Source: Lepus europaeus
Taxonomy: Eukaryota > Chordata > Mammalia > Lagomorpha > Leporidae
Reading direction: 5' to 3'
Length of the DNA stretch: 64,000 bases
Assembly (NCBI RefSeq): GCF_033115175.1
Contig: NC_084834.1
Coordinates: 80,274,462 to 80,338,461, forward strand
Shown here piece after piece: positions 10,434 through 23,037 of the stretch; the stretch's first letter is position 1, and every line of letters begins with the position of its first letter. The notes under the pieces are model-generated. The model had not been told where the DNA came from. It did not search any database and saw only the letters and a program-made list of their open reading frames with translations. The position numbers and the translations under genes were made by a program.

Positions 10434-13400
10434 CTCCCACCCTCTTTTTTAACTCTTAACAGTCTGTTTTCACTGGTACATAAATTAAGTAATTATTATA
10501 ATTACTTTTTGTTTTTGTTTTTCACTTTGAAATAGATTTAAGAAGGATGCTGTCAAAATGAATTGACTAAAAGGAGAAAGTAATTTCAGCCAGGTGGGTT
10601 GGATAAGGTTTTTCCAAACTTTGTTTCTCCAAAGCCAAAGTCATATGTTTTGCTTGACTAATACATCCATTCTCAATTCAATCATATCCTTTAGAATACC
10701 CATCCATGGAAGTCATTAATTGCTTAGGATAAGTCCCTCCCACAAGTCCGTTTTCTGTTGGGCTTAAAAAAATCACCAGAGATTTATTGGACTAAGATGT
10801 TGCCGTGTTTTTAGGATTTGTGAGAGGATTTGTGAGCTAACTCAACAAACTATTGGTTTCTGGGACTAGAATTTCTAAGATTATTTGTTACACTCAGAAT
10901 AACAATAACTTCCTTAGATTTTGGACATGTTTCTGATCCTAAAGAGATATTACCACACTCCTGGGTCTTGAATTAAGAGTAGATATTTCTACAACTATGG
11001 GGGTTCAAGGTCTTTAACAGGATGTTGGTCTTTAAATGACTATTTTGGAGTTTATTAATGTATGCAACTTACTGCATAGGCTGACTTATAATGAACCAAC
11101 CATTCCAATTGTCCATTTTCAGGCTGAAAGCAATAAAAGTAGCACTTCCCTTTATCTGGATGGTTTTCACATCCTCAGATGTCTGGGTGCCACAACACCT
11201 ACCTTGAATTGATTTAATCAGCTGCTGGTTTCAAATTTTATATATTCAGGTGTTTTCCTTCATGGTAGTGGGAGTGATCATCAATGAGTTCATGAAAAAT
11301 ATGTATTCTGAAAATACTATACATGTATTTAAAAAATTTTTCACAAAAATAAATTTATACTTTTCTATCGACTGCTTGAAGTACTTTCATATTTATCCTG
11401 TAAGGATAAATCACTGTCCCATCATTTCAGGCCACCATTCAGCTCTTAAATTCTATCATTTATTGTCATCATATGTTATTTTCTTATTAAGCTAATATTA
11501 ATTAATTAAGCAGATTAATGAATTTTAAATGCCCTGCAAGCTTTCTGGAATCTTACACATACTAAATAAATGTTTGTTTTGTGAGTAAACAAATAAATAA
11601 GCAATATATGGATAATAGTCTTTCTCAGATTAATATGAGAAAGAATCCTATGCTATTTCAATTAAATTATTCTAAGATTTATTCTAAGAAGAGTTGCTAA
11701 GGCTCTGCCTGACAGATACAAATACTGATTTATTCTCTTTGATTTTTATTATAATTTATGATATATCACATCAGAACACTAAAATGGATTATGCTAATGG
11801 TTGTCACTTTTTTGTTCTGTATATATGACTTATTTATCAAAAGAAGAAAATATTTCAAAAGGCTTTAAGTATATTTTTTCATTTTCATTTTCTTTAAAAA
11901 TTTAGACATTTTTTCTTTGCTAAGTTTTATAAATATTGTTTGTTTTAGTAATTTTTGTATTAAAGCAAAATTTGAAGCTACTCATTGCAGAGTTTTGGAG
12001 TCTGGTCAACATGTTAAGATCCATTAATCAGTAAAAGGTAAAGTATCTGATAGGGTCTGGTTCCAGATGTGAGAAAGTATTACCTGAAATCCTTGTGCTA
12101 GATGAGGATTTAAAATAATTCCTTGAAATTACAATGTCTATGCTTTATTTTTAAACTGTAAAAATGACCACCTTGATTTTTAGGATATATCCCTAGACCA
12201 TATTAGTTTTCTTGCTTTTGTCTGTTCTTTGTCAACACTTGTTTAATATTTGTACAGAATTCTACCCTCTTTAGAGATGGAAAAATATTTTTTTCTGTCA
12301 CTCAATAAGTAGTATTGTGTTTTATGTTGAATACATGCTGAATCAATTTGATTAAGCAAATTATATGTAATTTGTGAAGTGGTTAAAATTAGCATTATTC
12401 TACTAAAATTTATAATTCTTTAGCATGCTGCCAAACGGCTAAGTCTATTCTTCATTGATTTCTTGTCAATCATTAACTACATATTTTATTGTTCCATTTT
12501 AATCCGTTGTTCAGAATTACCCATTCCAGCTAAAATTTATTACCTGCTCTATGCTATTTGAGTCTGCTTGCTGGTTCTAAATGACCACAATATCATTTTA
12601 CACATATAATTCATAGCAGATAGAAAGCTTAATATAGCTTTTTAACATTTGATCACTTCATAATGTCATGTTTTTGGATTAATGGTATATTGTATCCTAT
12701 TTCACTAAGTTAAAGTGAGAAGCTAATAAAAATTATGGTGTCTAGAAACTATGATTTTAGTATTTCAAATAACTAAGATAACATATATCTAGAAGTCACA
12801 CTTTTCCTTTAATTAATCATGGTAGGAACATTCTGAGAGAGCTGTTGTTGAAGTGATATCACTGTCAAATAGCATGATTTAATAGGGTATTACATGACTT
12901 ACGGACAGATGTAAGTTTAAATTAGTTTTTGAAGAAGCTTTCTATCATTCTTTTCTTCCAAGACTAAAAGGTGTGCAAGTAAATAACTGTACTTTTCAAT
13001 TTTATATGAACTTTATGCATTTTAAAATAAATACTTTGACAGAGAGTTGATTTTTTTTATTTTGGGGAAATCATTTATTAAACTGCAAGATAAATATAAA
13101 ACTGAGCAAAATTCAGCTAGATATGTTCTTTTAAAGAACAAAAGCTCAAAAGATATTAAGCTCACCAAAGAAAACCTGATGCTCTGGAGAGAAGAAAATA
13201 CTAGATTAAATGATTATGACAAACAATATGAGAACTTTTAAACAAGTACACATTGTATGGAATGTGAATTGATGAAAAGAAAGATGGGTGTCAGGCTTAG
13301 CAAACCAATTAGCTCCCATCATGCAAGAGTCAAGGAGTTCCTGACAAAAGTAAAGCAATAGACATAATTTGTTTACAGATTAAAAAGCCCCTTTGACATT

Positions 13401-13493
13401 CTACAAAGAAATCAGGTGAGCAAGTTATTTATAAAGAAATTATACAAAGAATGAGAAAAAGTGCATAATGGTGAACAACACTGGCAGACATTT
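10434..13493. other. AT-rich single-copy DNA, no gene recognised
   Basis: Three kilobases without a recognisable recent repeat. Open frames at 11250-11495 (81 codons) and 13047-13241 (64 codons) have low-complexity, AT-driven composition. A possible tiny L2 or MIR end lies at about 11540-11600 (actaaataaatgtttgtttt), too short to call. Confidence 0.5.
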
Positions 13494-13582
13494 CAGATTA
13501 GATAGGATTAGATAGGGTTGATATTAGATAGGATTAGATTAGATTAGATAGATTAGGTAGATTCAGATTAGATAGGATTGAG
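13494..13582. repeat. Imperfect (GATTAGATAG)n tandem repeat
   Basis: About nine imperfect units built from gattagatagg and gattaga. Units vary by dropping to the 5-base core gatta. This is a degenerate microsatellite of about 90 bp. Confidence 0.9.
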
Positions 13583-14334
13583 ATAGCTCAATAGAAGACT
13601 GGGGCTGCCAGAGATAACTTCCTGCCATCTCTGCCCAGACCTGGGCTCAAGGGAGCAAAACTGAGATCTGGGAGGAAGCTAACAAGCCAATAAATGATGA
13701 TGTCAACTAAACTAGGATCAAATTGAGTATGTATTAGAACTTTAATTCCTTTATTATCTACTTCCTCAGAAAGTTCCTTAAAGACTATGAAAGAGTTTAT
13801 AGCCACAATAACTATGTGTTTTGGGCCAAAATGGATTCACAGTAATGGATGGTTAGAAAATTCTGTCCAGAAAACACAGAAAAACTACAGCAGGCCAGAT
13901 CTTTAACATACTCCTCCACTCATCTATGCATTTTGGTATGTTTTCCCATCTTCATTTCATGATCTTCCACACATAAAGGCCCAATCCAGGATAGTAAATG
14001 TGTCTTACACATTCTGTGTCAGGAAACTCCAATATAGTCACATTTTCCCCATTTTCTCACTAGTATTAGGTTTCAAGGCTCCAGTAATTTTATGTCTTAA
14101 ATATTTCAATAATTTTCTGATGTGAGATACATTCTTAAATATTTTGTTCCCAAACCAATCCCCTTTCTTATAACTTTAAACTAGACTAACAACATAATCC
14201 CTTTGAATGTTATTATTGACTTTTTCTTTCATTTATGTGGGAGCTTCTCTAGTCTGTTGATATTTTCTCCATTTCCCCATGCTCATTTTATTAAGTCTCC
14301 AACACTCCTAACCAGTATTAATATAATTAGTAAT
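13583..14334. other. No gene or repeat recognised
   Basis: AT-rich DNA. One antisense open frame of 72 codons (13588-13806) has no recognisable features. Confidence 0.45.
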
Positions 14335-14570
14335 AATAGCTGTCAATCATGTTTATTCTTTAAACATGCATTATGCTAGTGGTTTGTAAACAGTATTCTT
14401 TGTAATTTTTTATAATGCTACCCTGAAGAAGGTGTTAGTATGCCTATATTATCAGTGAAGGGCAGGGGACTGAAGAAAGCCTACAACCTTGCTAAAGATC
14501 ACACAATTACTAAGGAGAGGATCCATGGTTCAAAATTGGGTTATCTAATATTACTTCTTTGTGCTATTTC
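14335..14570 (-). mobile_element. MIR SINE, degraded
   Basis: Antisense MIR pattern: catgcattatgctagtgg, ttataatgctaccctgaagaagg, a degraded cattttacagatgagg block, ccttgctaaagatcacaca, attactaaggagaggat, ggttcaaaattgggtt. Order and spacing fit MIR; divergence is high. Confidence 0.68.
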
Positions 14571-14604
14571 TCACAATTGTTTCTCATTGATTGTCTTTTA
14601 GTTT

Positions 14605-15145
14605 CTATTGCTGTAGCCAGGGAGGTAGCAAGCATGGAGGAGCTGAGATCACCAGCCCCTCCCTGCACTCTCACATGAGCTGCAACACCATTTGCACCAC
14701 CAAAACCACCAGGGACACTTCCACCTACCCATGTGGCAGAAAACCACAGCTTTTGTGGTTTTGTTGCCCTCAGCCAGTACCAGGTAAAAAATAACCAACA
14801 AGGCTGCTTGCTGAATCCCCATAAAGAAATTTAGCTCATGATAAGGTCATTACATTAGAAATACCGTGACTGACACATCCATCCCCGTCGTGCACCCGAC
14901 AGCATGACATATCTGAGTTTACTCCAGTTCTTAAGGGCCTCAAACGTTCCATCTTTGGATATACCTCCTGTTTATATGAAGTAATGGACTCAATCCTCAT
15001 GGAGTGGAGGTCTCTCTTGAGCATGGCCATACTCCTTAGTGTGTACTTTCACTTTGCATACAAATAAATCTTTTACCTTTCGCTTCTCATAGTCTTTTCT
15101 TAATTAGAGGCATGAAACTGGACCCAATTATCAAACACTCTTAAA
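14605..15145 (+). mobile_element. Probable LTR of an endogenous retrovirus-like element
   Basis: The stretch has LTR character rather than gene character. It has a GC-richer upstream half, then catgataaggtcattacatt, gacacatccatccccg, then a polyadenylation-type aataaa at about 15062-15067 followed by ttttacctttcgcttctcat. I could not fix TG...CA ends or a target duplication, and no internal retroviral sequence flanks it. The open frame 14591-14794 is not convincing as a protein. Family unassigned. Confidence 0.4.
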
Positions 15146-15589
15146 AGAGGCCATTTAACTAACTGAGGCCAGGGGTGAAATTCCACACCTAGAGCCACCA
15201 GGAGCTTCAGCTTATTGCCTACTGCTTTGGTGTGGGAAGGTGAAACCCAGTCCCTGACAGGTGCAAAAAGAAAATAAAGGGGGGTGTACTATTTGACTTA
15301 GAATTTTAATCATTCTTATGTAAAATTTCCTGTAGCTTAAATTTTTCACCTAATGCTTTTTCATGAATATATTTCTCAATATTACTATGCATTTTACTAG
15401 GACAATTCCATTATTTTACTTAGCCTAGTTAAGATTCTTTGTTTTTGATCAGGAAGGCAATTGCAGTTTTTCCCATTATGAATAACAGACTGGTATACAA
15501 ATTTGTCTTTTTTTAAATTTCTGGTGAATATCTTTCTAGGCAACATTCCTAGTTAGGATTAGTGGATGAAAGCATTAACTTATATCTGG
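15146..15589. other. No gene recognised
   Basis: AT-rich. About 15146-15290 has less AT than the rest and may be a continuation of the LTR-like stretch to its left, but no landmark settles it. Confidence 0.4.
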
Positions 15590-15775
15590 CTTTAGAGAAG
15601 GAGTTAATAGTCCACAGCCTATGGACCACTTCCTGTTTTTGTAAATGGGCATTTATTGTTTCCAACACAATCAGATTCAGTCATTTAGATCTTGACTGTG
15701 GCCTCCTTTTGGAAGGCAGAAATGAGTAGTTTACCCTGTAAATCTGCAACTATTTACTTTTTGGCCTTCATAGAT
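15590..15775 (+). mobile_element. hAT-like DNA transposon fragment
   Basis: Matches the remembered pattern of an abundant mammalian non-autonomous hAT-type element: ccacttcctgtttttgtaaa, then gcatttattgtttccaacaca, gactgtggcctccttttgg, gcagaaatgagtagtt, ctatttactttttggcc. Ends and target duplication were not resolved. Family name not assigned. Confidence 0.55.
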
Positions 15776-18136
15776 AAACTTCCAAATCCCTGCCCAGAGA
15801 CATATTACTCAACTTATTTTGAGGCAGTTTGTCTACTACGTAAAATCTAAATGTTGGCCAGTTTTGCCATACTCTCCTCAGTGGTAGGAAATACGAATAT
15901 TGTCTTTTCTCGACAATAGTCCTACAGCTTTGTAGTAGGAGGAGAGAGCTAGATCCAGGTAGAATGTGGTGTACCAAGATCGCTGAAAGCTTAGAAAATT
16001 GCCCTGAAGCTTGGTTGTATTTGTTTCCTAAGGAAGTATGCTACTTTTGGAGCCATCATTAGCTCCTCGGTGACTGCTAGGTTCTTCCTACATGTAGCTA
16101 ACAAGTTCTATGGAGATCACATCCTCAGCTTGTTTGCAGTTCCAATAAATCCAAGAGATATATAAGAGCTCTAACCCATTAGACTTTGCTACATTATCTA
16201 CTTTAGCATGTTGAGCTGTTGGAGATGTTTTGCCTTCCAAGAGCCCAATTTAATATACCCAAAAGTGCCTTAAAGCAAAATTTAGGTTATTGCATAAGGG
16301 TCTGCTGACTTGCTTCAGGCATGGCATTGTGCTGAGGCTGCATGCCAGGTGCAAAAAGGCTATCATGTTTCATCATTTCTCTTTTGCAAAATCAAGTACC
16401 ATGGACCTAATATAGGACAGATTATCTTGTAATACAATATGAGCCAATTTGCCAAATAAAAATGGAATGAAAACAGTAGCTTGTAGCAACACCTAAAATA
16501 TCTTTTGAGCCATTATCTTTTTAATGAAAAGCAACACTGGACAATATCAACACAAATTGTAGTTTAGCATCTCATTAACTGAATAATGGCTTATACACAC
16601 CATGCATTTCTAAGCACCTGAAGTGTTGAAAAATGTACGCCAAAATGAGTCAACAGTCCATTCTTCTCTATGCATCCTCAGGTGACAATGAGGATCTTTA
16701 TGTCTTTCATTATTGCACAGTAGTAATGTGTTTCTTTTATCTTCCTCAAGTGTTAAATAGAGAAGAACAAGAATTCTGAGGAGTCTATTCTCTACATTCT
16801 TAGGTATTTAAACAATTTATATAACTGTGGATTATATAAATGCTTGATTCTCATTTATCACCTGATTGGCCATATTTCTTTTTGTAGGAAGTTTAAGGGG
16901 ATAATTTAAAAGAGGAGCTGACTCTGTGTAAGAAAGCCCTCCGAGAACATACATTACTATTGGGCAGCTCCTAGTGCCTCTAAAACAAATCTTGCAATTT
17001 TTTAAATTGAAGCCTAGTGAGACCAGTATGTCTCTCTTTCTAAATTCACTTAAAACATCCCCTTCCATAAGTGATATTTTCCTTTCAGTAATCAAGCAAT
17101 TACTAGTCTGATTTCACTTCATTTGTACAAACTTGTCTTGTGTTCATCAGCCTGGTTTTTTCACCCTGATAAGCCTGGACTGTGGGGGCTAGAATGGCTG
17201 ATCCCTACCGGGTCTGAATATCTGCGGGCATTTCCCTCCTGTTTCACACTGAGTTAGCAATCAGTCCCATCTGTTCTTTATCATTAGGAATTCACAATGT
17301 ACCCAAAGCCATTCTTCAAGTAAGGTCGTTAACTTTTGAGGCAGTGTTCTAGATAGACACACTTACACATACATGGATGCCTCTCTCTATATTTCTATCT
17401 TTAACTATACACACATACACTTTTACACTATAAGTTTTCACTTGATTTTGAATATATAGGCATCTCAAGGTAATTATTTCTGGACAATAATTCGTGTATG
17501 TTGATAGGCTTGGTTAGTGAGAAGATGGTTTTCTATCAATTTTGTCATACTCCATGAAACAGTATCAGATGACTAATTATTTGATATACATTTTTTATGC
17601 CAGTAACAGGGAACAAATTGTTTTATCTAGGCTAGATAATCAATTGGGCATTAACATTCCTTGATTTGTGCTCATCAACTGTTCATTGACTTAGATGGTA
17701 TTCATATATTTGATAGGTTGTCACAATCAAAAATAAAGTACTAAATTCCTCATGGTACATTTTGTGCAAATATCAGTGTTAAAATATACCACTATATGAA
17801 TTAGCTAGTATGCCATGCTTTTCAGATGAATGTAAGCAACCAGTAAATATATAGACCCAATAAAACAATGTCTTACTGTTTTACAATATAATTGCAAATA
17901 AACTCTCATTAATATTTTCTTTAAAATATAGATTAATCTGAACTGTTTTGAATGATTATAACCTCTGATCCATTGTGTCTGATATGAAAACATTTGAATC
18001 AAGTACTTTGCTTCATACAATAAATGACTTTGCATAGACTAAGACAAGATTCAAATAAATGCAATCATTTAATCTCTTTAATATGTCTCAAAGATCACTA
18101 CTTGGTAATTTTAACTCAACTTCTAAAGTCTCTAAA
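15776..18136. other. AT-rich DNA, no gene recognised
   Basis: No repeat family recognised with confidence. Open frames (69 codons 15768-15977, 87 codons 16832-17095, 76 codons 17805-18035, all antisense) lack domains or splice context. A short CA/TA-rich patch lies at about 17340-17460. Confidence 0.45.
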
Positions 18137-18150
18137 ACTAAATAGATTTT

Positions 18151-18475
18151 TTTAAAGATTTGTTTATTTATTTGAAAGACAGAGTTACAAAGAAGCAGTG
18201 GCAGAGAGATAGAGAGAGGTCCTCCATCTGCTGGAAGACCCAAATGGCCGCAATAGCTGGAGCTGAGCCGATCCAAAGCCAAGAACCAGGAGCTTCTTCT
18301 AGGTCTCCCACGGAGGGGGCAGGGCCCCAAGGACTTGGGCCACCTTCTACTGCTTTCCCAGGCCATAGCAGAGAGCTGGATCCAAAGTGGAACAGCCGAG
18401 ACTCGAACGGGCGCTCATATCGGATGCTGGCACTGCAGACTGCAGCTTTACCTGCTACGACACAGCACCTGCCCC
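18151..18475 (-). mobile_element. CSINE type A, full length, perfect target duplication
   Basis: Reverse-oriented: tttaaagatttgtttattta, gaaagacagagttacaaag, ccaaatggccgcaatagctgg, ggccccaaggacttgggcc, gactcgaacgggcgctc, gacacagcacctgcccc. Flanked by actaaatagatttt at 18137-18150 and 18476-18489, a perfect 14-nt duplication. Confidence 0.96.
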
Positions 18476-18521
18476 ACTAAATAGATTTTGATCAAAATGA
18501 TAGAAATGTCTACTTTTCTTT

Positions 18522-18879
18522 GAAAAGATTTATTTATGTATTTGAAAGGCAGAGTTATAGAGAGGGAGAGGCAAAGGCAGAGAGAAAGACAGAGACAGAG
18601 ACAGACAGACAGAGAGAGAGAGAAAAAGATCAATTTTCCATCTGCAGGTTCACTTCTCAATTGGCCTCAAGACCAGGGCTGGGACAGGCTAAAACCAGAA
18701 GCCAAGAGCTTCATTTGAGTCTCTGACATGGCTGCAGGGACCCAAGTACTTGGGCAATCTTCTGCTGTTTTCCCAGGCACGTAAGCAGGAAGCTGGTTTG
18801 GAAGCTGAGGTAGAACTCAATCACAGACACACCCATATGGTATACAGGTATCCCAATTGTGCCACAAAAGCCCACCCCA
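18522..18879 (-). mobile_element. CSINE, older copy, with purine tract
   Basis: Starts gaaaagatttatttatgtat, then gaaaggcagagttatagag, an expanded cagagagaaagacagagac tract (18561-18630), cagggctgggacaggct, gggacccaagtacttggg, and ends tgtgccacaaaagcccacc. Many substitutions compared with the neighbouring copy 46 bp to the left, which has the same orientation. Confidence 0.88.
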
Positions 18880-19049
18880 GATGTTTCAAAATAAAATTTC
18901 AAAGAAATGCATAAGATCCTTGAGACCACGAACACTGAAATATGGGAAATGCAAAATATCTACTATATACAGATTTTATTTTCTACTTGTTGTTAAGATA
19001 TTCCTAGAATAAGCATCCAGTTTAATGTATCATATTTGAAGTACAAGTT

Positions 19050-19420
19050 TGTTTTAAATTTTTATTAATATAGAGAACCAATTTCATACATTTCATAAAT
19101 ACAATTCTAAGATGATGACCATACTTCGTACCTGCCCTCCCTTCATCAATCCCCCTCCTTCCTTCCTTTTATCTTTAATTTTTGCAAACATAATTTCAGT
19201 TCACAGGTTTAATGTACCACTAATGATACATTTTAACAATTAAAAAAATAGAATATTCCATAGGAGTATAAATGAGCAAAAACAGCAATCACATCTCAAG
19301 ATATCTGTTTCATTCTTATACATTTTTATATTCTTTATTAACTGCTACATATCAGAGATAAAATATGATATTTGTCTTTTTGGGTCTGGCTTGTTTCACT
19401 TAGCATAATGATGAAATACA
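19050..19420 (-). mobile_element. L1 3' end, older lagomorph subfamily
   Basis: Antisense L1 3' untranslated region: ttttattaatatagagaacc, tcatacatttcataaatac, a C-rich ctgccctcccttcatcaatc block, cacatctcaagatatctg, ttcattcttatacattttt. The same order occurs at about 50786-51105, supporting a shared family. Confidence 0.7.
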
Positions 19421-20605
19421 AGTTTTCTGCTCAACATAGAAATTCATTTAGCCAACTTTCTCTTGTCAGAGATAATAGGTGGCTTTCAAATATGCCTCAG
19501 AATAGAAAAGAATAAATGTAAAACCTCCTGTAAAATGATCTAGGAAATTTTTAAAAGTTGCATAAATTTATTAGGGCATAATAGTAAGTCATTTTACCCA
19601 AGTGCAAAAAAAGTATAAGAACACAAACAGAAAATGTTAGTTGTGAAATTTTTAAATTCTCCATTCATGATTTAAGTCTGACAGCAAAGCATAGTGCATA
19701 TTTTCTTTAATGTGTCAAATTTCTGTCCATTATATAAATTGTTGAGCACTTTTTCCTTCATTGATATTCTAGATGTGTCAAAAAAATTATGCTTTGGAAA
19801 AGTAAGAGTTAAAAGTACAGTGTAGGACCTGTGACAAAAGTGTCTATTGGAAGCAGTTAGCACCACACATTTGTCTCAACATTCCATTAGGGAGAATGAA
19901 ATAGACCAGAGGAAAACAAAAGAGAATATCAGAGGGAATATAGCAGGAGGCCTACTGCTTTTTTCTTTTGTTCTTTTGTTTAGACACCTGAAGATCAAAG
20001 CAAAATAGATTGAGTTGATGTTCTTCCGATTTCTTTTCAAGTTCTAAGGGAGAGGGAGACAACATATTGTGACATTTTGGTTAACTGTATTTATTGAAAA
20101 ACTCCTTACTTTTAACTTTGATTTAAGGTAATCCTCTAGGCTTCAACTATTAAATGAACTGTGACTCACCCCGACTCTTCTTCTTTTTAAGATCTAGTTA
20201 GTCACCAAGCTCTATCAGTTTTTCTTTCAAAGTATCTCCTACCCAAGATTTTTCACTTTATTCTCATTGTCAACATCCTCATCCATATTTCATCACCTTA
20301 TGTGGAGACAAATCAAAGAGCCTCCTATGTGTTCTCTCTCACTCTATACTATCTATAACCAAATTCCTTAAAAAGTAATAATAAAAACTGTGATGATTGC
20401 TTACTCAACACAATGGACTTTAAGAGTACATTTTATAATATTTCTTTCCATTCTGACAGTCAAATATCATAGGATTTCTCAAATATAAATTAAGTTATAT
20501 CAGATTCTACATATCAGGGTTTTAATAAGTAGTTGGCCTTGTTTTAATTTGGTATTTGAATTGAGCTTTATATGCTGTGAATATACTACTATTATTAGGA
20601 AATGA
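19421..20605. other. No gene or recent repeat recognised
   Basis: AT-rich DNA with only short open frames. Confidence 0.45.
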
Positions 20606-20890
20606 CAGAATTTTTAAAAATTATTTTATCTTTTACTTATACATAAAAAATGATACATATTTATCCAGTGACATGCAATGTTTCTATACATGCATATCTG
20701 GTGTGATTTCCAATTAGAGTAAACATCTGTTTGTGCAAACATTTATTATTTATTTATAATGAAAGCATTCAAAAGCTTGTCTAGTTCTTTGCTTCACTGA
20801 GATATATACAGTGCATTATCATTATCTATAGTCCCCCTACAGTGCCATTGAAAAGCAGAATTTCTCTCAGATCTGCAGTTGGTGCCCAAA
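20606..20890 (-). mobile_element. L1M-type 3' end fragment
   Basis: Antisense pattern of old mammalian L1 3' ends: gacatgcaatgtttctatac, aattagagtaaacatctg, caaacatttattatttattt, agcattcaaaagcttgtct, gtgcattatcattatctata, gtccccctacagtgccattg. A complementary copy in plus orientation occurs at 36840-37110. Confidence 0.7.
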
Positions 20891-21337
20891 ATTTCCTGGG
20901 GAAGCACTAAAAAAGAAGTAATCCTTCTGTACAAGTCTGTAATTTCATGGCTATCACCATTGCAATGCTAGATCATACCTATAGCCTACAAACACCAAGA
21001 CAAGCAAAATATGGAGGTAAGATCAAAACCCAAACTCCTGTGATCTGTCTGCTGCTGAGATGGATTCACAGCCCAAGGCCATGACAACTAATAACAAGTG
21101 ATGGTGGCTGAAAGCTTAGTCCAGTCCACTGAGATCAGAGGACTCCACTTTAACCCCAGGGCAGGTCCACGATTCCATCTGTAAGTACTTGCCACGGGAC
21201 AATAACTCTTAGGTTCTTCCAAAGTTGGATTTTTCTACCCTAGCCCTGAGTCCCCAAACACAGTTCTGTTGTTGTTTGATGTCTACCCAACAATGGTGGA
21301 AGGGTGAGAAAGGCAGACCCTTAGGCACCCAGGCTGA
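20891..21337. other. Unassigned mixed-composition DNA
   Basis: Less AT-rich than neighbours; no open frame over 96 codons and no landmark of a known repeat. It continues in style on the right side of the SINE (21677-21835), so it may be one old element split by that SINE. Confidence 0.4.
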
Positions 21338-21676
21338 CAAGTTGGCACTATGGCATAGCAAGTAAAGCTGCCGCCTACAGTGCTGGCATCCCACATGGAC
21401 GCTGGTTCGAGTCCCAGCTGCTCCACTTCCTATCCAGCTCTGTGCTATGGCCTGGGAAGGCAGTAGAAGATGGCCCATGTCCTTGGGCCCTGCAACCATG
21501 TGGGAGACCTGGAGGAGGCTCCTGGCTCCTAGCTTTGGATCAGCACAGCTCCAGCCATTACGTTCAATTGAGGAGTGAACCAGCAGATGGAATACCTCTT
21601 TCTCTCTTTGCCTCTCTTTTTCTCTGCGTAACTCTGACTTTCAAATAAATAAATAAATCTTTCTGTTTTAAAAAAA
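21338..21676 (+). mobile_element. CSINE type A, full length
   Basis: Head ttggcactatggcatagca, B box ggttcgagtcc at about 21404, ctgctccacttcctatccag, gcagtagaagatggcccatg, tccttgggccctgcaacc, gaggagtgaaccagcagatg, the CT block, and the tail ctttcaaataaataaataaa. The first G's of the head are mutated. Target duplication not resolved. Confidence 0.93.
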
Positions 21677-21835
21677 GATACAACACCCTTGAGTCCCACA
21701 GTCACCAATGCCTACACAGTATTGGGCATGAATATCAGGCTAGAGATAATACACACTGAAACAACTGTGTCTCATCAGAGTTCTGAAAATCAACAAAGTG
21801 TATATTGGAAAGTATCTATCAACTGCATATGCATA

Positions 21836-22198
21836 ATGGGTTGAGTTGTATCCACAAAAAAGATACATCAAAGCCCTAACCACCATTCCTGTGTTTGTGA
21901 CATTATTTGGATATTGGGTCTTTACAAATGTAATCAAGATGAGATGATATTGGATTTAGGTGAGCCTTAGTCTAATTGCTGGTGTCCTTAGAAAAGGAAA
22001 ATTTGGACACAGAGTAGACAAGATATACAGGGAAGAACTCTGTGGGGCAATAAAGATAGAGATTAGAGTAATGCATCAACATTTCAAGCAACACCAAGGA
22101 TGGCCAGAAAACACCATAAACTAGGAGCTAAGTATGCAAGGGGTAGGAATATATGCAAGATAATCTGTTTCCAAGTTTTCCAGAGGAATCAATCTGGC
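21836..22198 (+). mobile_element. MaLR (MLT1-like) LTR, left part
   Basis: Pattern of a MaLR-type LTR: gggttgagttgtatccac, aaaaaagatacatcaaagcc, gacattatttggatattggg, tctttacaaatgtaatcaag, ctggtgtccttagaaaagg, aaatttggacacagag, gtaatgcatcaac. It is interrupted at 22212 by a truncated L1 and continues at 22939. Confidence 0.72.
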
Positions 22199-22211
22199 TG
22201 ACACAATCTTT

Positions 22212-22938
22212 TTTTTTTTTCTGTCTTGTTTTCTTTTTTTTTTTTTAACTTTTATTTAATAAATATAAATTTCCAAAGTACAGATTTTGGATTACAGTGG
22301 CTTTTTTCCCCCCATAACCTCTCTCCCACCCACAACCATCCCATTTCCTACTCCCTCTCCCATCCCATTCACATCAAGATTCATTTTCAATTCTCTTTAT
22401 ATATAGAAGATTGATTTAGTATATATTAAGTAAAGATTTCATCAGTTTGCACCCACACAGAACATAAAGTGTAAAATACTGTTTCAGTACTAGTTATAGC
22501 ATTAATTCACATTGAACAACACATTAAGGACAGAGATCCCACATGAGGAGTAAGTACACAGTGACTCCTGTTGTTGACTTAACAATTTGACACTCTTGTT
22601 TATGGCGTCAGAAATCTCCCTAGGCTCTAGTCATGAGTTGCCAAGGCTATAGAAGCCTCTTGAGTTCTCTGACTTCGATCTTATTTAGACAAGGTCATAG
22701 TCAAAGTGGAAGTTCTCTCCTCCCTTCAGAGAAAGGTACCTCCTTCTTTGATGGCCCGTTCTTTCTAGTGGGATCTCACTCACAAAGATCTTTCATTTAA
22801 GATGTTTTTTTCCAGAGTGTCTTGGCTTTCCATACCTGAAATACTCTCATGGGCTTTTTAGCCAGATCTGAATGCCTTAAGGGCTGATTCTGAGGCCAAA
22901 GTGCTGTTTAGGACATCTGCCATTCTATGAGTCTGCTG
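22212..22938 (-). mobile_element. 5'-truncated rabbit-type L1 (3' UTR only)
   Basis: Minus-strand L1 3' end: interrupted poly-T, aacttttatttaataaata, caaagtacagattttgg, ccccccataacctctctccc, attcacatcaagattc, and the gtagtaagt-like 3' UTR through gaggccaaagtgctgttta. The same 3' UTR occurs in plus orientation at 43930-44650. The 13-nt duplication tgacacaatcttt flanks it at 22199-22211 and 22939-22951, as expected of target-primed reverse transcription. No ORF2 sequence is kept. Confidence 0.93.
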
Positions 22939-23037
22939 TGACACAATCTTTGATTCCTAACTTCTATGCTCATGAACTGTAAGAGAATGCATTTCTGTAA
23001 CTTTAAGCAAACTAAATTGTGATGGTTTGTCATCAAT
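22939..23037 (+). mobile_element. MaLR (MLT1-like) LTR, right part
   Basis: Continues the LTR after the L1: gattcctaacttctatgctc, atgaactgtaagagaatgc, atttctgtaactttaagc, fitting the usual 3' portion of MLT1-type LTRs (cagaactgtgag ... ttctgttgttttaagcc). Together with 21836-22198 it is one old LTR. Confidence 0.65.
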
